Assembly: GCA_030673825.1 (NCBI GenBank)
Contig: JAUTCS010000098.1
Span: 1-45,094, forward strand
Length of the DNA: 45,094 nt
Source: Verrucomicrobiota bacterium JB024
GTDB taxonomy: Bacteria; Verrucomicrobiota; Verrucomicrobiia; Opitutales; Cerasicoccaceae
Direction: 5' to 3'
Under the pieces are notes generated by a model. That model worked only from the letters and a program-made list of their open reading frames with translations, did no database searches and was not told where the DNA came from. The translations under genes and the position numbers were made by a program. Positions 43,764 to 45,094 of the stretch are shown piece after piece; within the stretch, counting starts at the first letter, position 1, and each line of letters starts with the position of its first letter.

Positions 43764-43960
43764 TTTGGCCACAGAGAGCACTGAGAATGAAGAAGGAAAG
43801 ACTTTTTTAACCACGGATAACACGGATGGCACAGATAAGGATCTCCTATCCGAGCTATTCGTGGTTGAAGATTGAATAATCCAAACCGCCAAGAAGGGGT
43901 GTTGCAGGGGAGAAACAACTCTGTGCGCTCTGTGTTCCTCCGTGCTCTCTGTGGCCCAAA
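43764..43960. repeat. Nested inverted word repeats (CACAGAGAGCAC outer, CACGGAT inner)
   Basis: Outer arms: TTTGGCCACAGAGAGCACTG from 43764 and its imperfect inverse at 43937-43960. Inner arms: AACCACGGATAACACGGAT (43809-43829) and its inverse at 43845-43866. The gap 43758-43965 lies between convergent genes and could stop transcription from both sides. Confidence 0.8.
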
Positions 43961-43965
43961 ATGTC

Positions 43966-44781
43966 CTAAAACTTCGGCACGGCGGCGAGGAGCTTTTTCG
44001 TGTAGTCGGACTGCGGGTTCGCGTAGATGTCCTCGGCGCTGGCCTGCTCGACGATCTGCCCGCCGGTCATGACAAGCACGTCGTCGCTGATGTGCTCGAC
44101 CACGGCCAGGTCGTGCGCGATAAAGAGGTATGTCAGCCCCAGCTCCTCCTGGAGGTCTTGCAGCAGGTTGATGATCTGGGCCTGGATCGACACGTCGAGC
44201 GCACTCACCGGCTCGTCGCAGATGATGAACTCCGGCTCCACGGCGAGGGCGCGGGCGATGCCGATGCGCTGACGCTGTCCGCCGGAAAACTCGTGCGGGT
44301 AGCGGTCCATCTGATCGGCGGTCAGTCCGACGCGCTCCAGTAGCTGCGCCACGCGCTCGCGCCGGGCGATCTTGCTCAAAAAAGGAAAGTGGATGTCCAG
44401 CGGCTCGGCCACGATCTGAAAGATCGTCATGCGCGGGTTGAGCGAGTTAAACGGGTCCTGAAAGACCATCTGCATTCGCTTGCGGAAGGGGAAAAACTCG
44501 CTCTCGGACAGCTCCGTCAGCTCCACGCCTTCGAAGCGGATCGACCCCGCCGTGACGGGCGCGAGCCGGATGAGCGAGCGGCCGATGGTGGTCTTGCCGC
44601 TGCCGGACTCGCCGACGAGCCCGGTCGTCTTGCCCTTGCGGCAGGTGAACGACACCCCGTCCACCGCCCGCACATGATCAGTCACGCGGCGCATCAGCCC
44701 GCTGTGCACCGGGTAGTGCACTTTCAGGTCGGTCACTTCGAGGAGGGGCGCGATGACAGGCGGTTTGATTTCAGCGTTCAC
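43966..44781 (-). CDS. oppF: Oligopeptide ABC transporter ATPase OppF-like
   Basis: 271 residues. ATPase with Walker [11 protein letters not shown]-loop [12 protein letters not shown], signature [15 protein letters not shown], Walker [13 protein letters not shown] and H-loop AHDLAVV. The C-terminal oligopeptide-specific zone is short (family minimum), ending AAVPKF. Together with OppD it powers OppBC. Separated from the other opp genes by 7.8 kb and 107 bp from oppD; the gap carries word repeats. Confidence 0.95.
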   Translation of the reverse strand: MNAEIKPPVIAPLLEVTDLKVHYPVHSGLMRRVTDHVRAVDGVSFTCRKGKTTGLVGESGSGKTTIGRSLIRLAPVTAGSIRFEGVELTELSESEFFPFRKRMQMVFQDPFNSLNPRMTIFQIVAEPLDIHFPFLSKIARRERVAQLLERVGLTADQMDRYPHEFSGGQRQRIGIARALAVEPEFIICDEPVSALDVSIQAQIINLLQDLQEELGLTYLFIAHDLAVVEHISDDVLVMTGGQIVEQASAEDIYANPQSDYTKKLLAAVPKF

Positions 44782-44889
44782 AGTTTGAAAGTTTGAGAAT
44801 TTCAGGCTTGGGAGTCGGGGAGGGCTTGGAGGTGTCGCGTGTGCGCCCGGAATTTACGAATTTTGAATCTACAAATCTACGAATTTTTT
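44782..44889. repeat. Word repeats between oppD and oppF
   Basis: CAGTTTGAAAGTTTGAGAA near 44782-44800, of the GTTTGAA family, and a different AT-rich word tract GAATTTACGAATTTTGAATC from 44850 to 44889 (CTACAAATCTACGAATTTT). The second runs into the oppD stop codon region. Neither has an inverted mate inside the gap. Confidence 0.7.
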
Positions 44890-45094
44890 AAAGCGCCGCG
44901 TAGTCGATCGTCGTGAGGCGGCGTTCGTGCGCGCCGAGGCGGGGGATGCAGGCGATGAGGGCCTTGGTGTAGGGGTGCTGCGCGTGGCGCAAAACCTCTT
45001 CCGACGGGCCGTCCACGACGATCTCGCCACGGCACATCACGATCACCCTGTCGGAGAAACAGGACACGATACAGAAGTTGTGCTTGATAAGGAT
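44888..45094 (-). CDS. oppD: Oligopeptide ABC transporter ATPase OppD-like, C-terminal end
   Basis: Partial: only the last 68 codons and the stop are inside the window, continuing past 45094. The end HPYTKALIACIPRLGAHERR matches the OppD/DppD C-terminal oligopeptide domain. The region just after the H-loop reads ILIKHNFCIVSC, where most relatives have the pattern ITHDLGVVAE-like, and VMCRGEIVV follows. The His stays, but several changed positions and two Cys are unusual. This may be real or an error near a contig end. Confidence 0.8.
   Translation of the reverse strand: MLIKHNFCIVSCFSDRVIVMCRGEIVVDGPSEEVLRHAQHPYTKALIACIPRLGAHERRLTTIDYAAL

Overview
The window is a 45 kb, GC-rich, gene-dense bacterial segment. 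I infer a member of the Verrucomicrobiota, probably Opitutia/Opitutales. The best marker is a 52-residue Lys/Arg-rich protein (28200-28358, -) that looks like the 'small basic protein' family of Verrucomicrobia and Chlamydiae. A fused CcoN-CcoO oxidase, weak Shine-Dalgarno use and many short intergenic word repeats fit that placement. No rRNA, tRNA, integrase, transposase, phage gene or CRISPR array was recognised. The chromosome looks ordinary in its genes and unusual in its intergenic DNA. Both window ends look odd: a frame break in a helicase and an atypical OppD fragment, so contig-edge error is possible there.

Layout. (1) 1-2.6 kb: 3' part of an SNF2 helicase and phoU. (2) 2.9-6.1 kb (-): a two-gene unit with a long GKRP-like MurQ relative and a GH20 hexosaminidase, probably for amino-sugar or cell-wall sugar use. 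(3) 6.6-11.1 kb (-): pyruvate:ferredoxin oxidoreductase (nifJ) with its DHOD-like partner, closed by a clear terminator. (4) 11.3-17.8 kb (+): a complete tripartite RND efflux operon. (5) 17.6-26.7 kb (-): a full cbb3 oxidase locus, ccoS-ccoNO-ccoQ-ccoP-ccoG-small membrane protein-TauE/SafE-like protein-ccoI. With nifJ this suggests a microaerobic or facultative lifestyle. (6) 27.0-32.4 kb: housekeeping genes (esterase, small basic protein, cutA, rpoZ, smpB, a methyltransferase, trmL) and an unusual MORN-like protein with a Cys-rich tail. (7) 32.7-42.7 kb (-): a seven-gene run that starts with an ATP-grasp/alpha-E fusion, continues through two transglutaminase-like proteins and a DUF2126 protein, and passes into oppA-oppB-oppC. 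(8) 42.8-45.1 kb: a ketopantoate-reductase-family gene (+), then oppF and the end of oppD (-).

Two things stand out. First, the proposed peptide-ligation/modification genes are arranged as one transcription unit with an oligopeptide ABC transporter, which suggests one peptide pathway. Second, nearly every larger intergenic gap holds short tandem 'words' of about 7-10 bp, and many occur as inverted pairs, often one pair nested in another. The two arms at one locus match each other better than they match the same family elsewhere: a 20-bp arm is perfectly paired at 21.4 kb and at 32.5 kb, but the two loci differ in the same base on both arms. One such repeat supplies the C-terminal codons of OppA. 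A second intergenic type is a tandem array of tiny hairpins with mostly 3-nt loops (2.8 kb and 20.15 kb). I could not identify a mobile element or enzyme that would explain either type.
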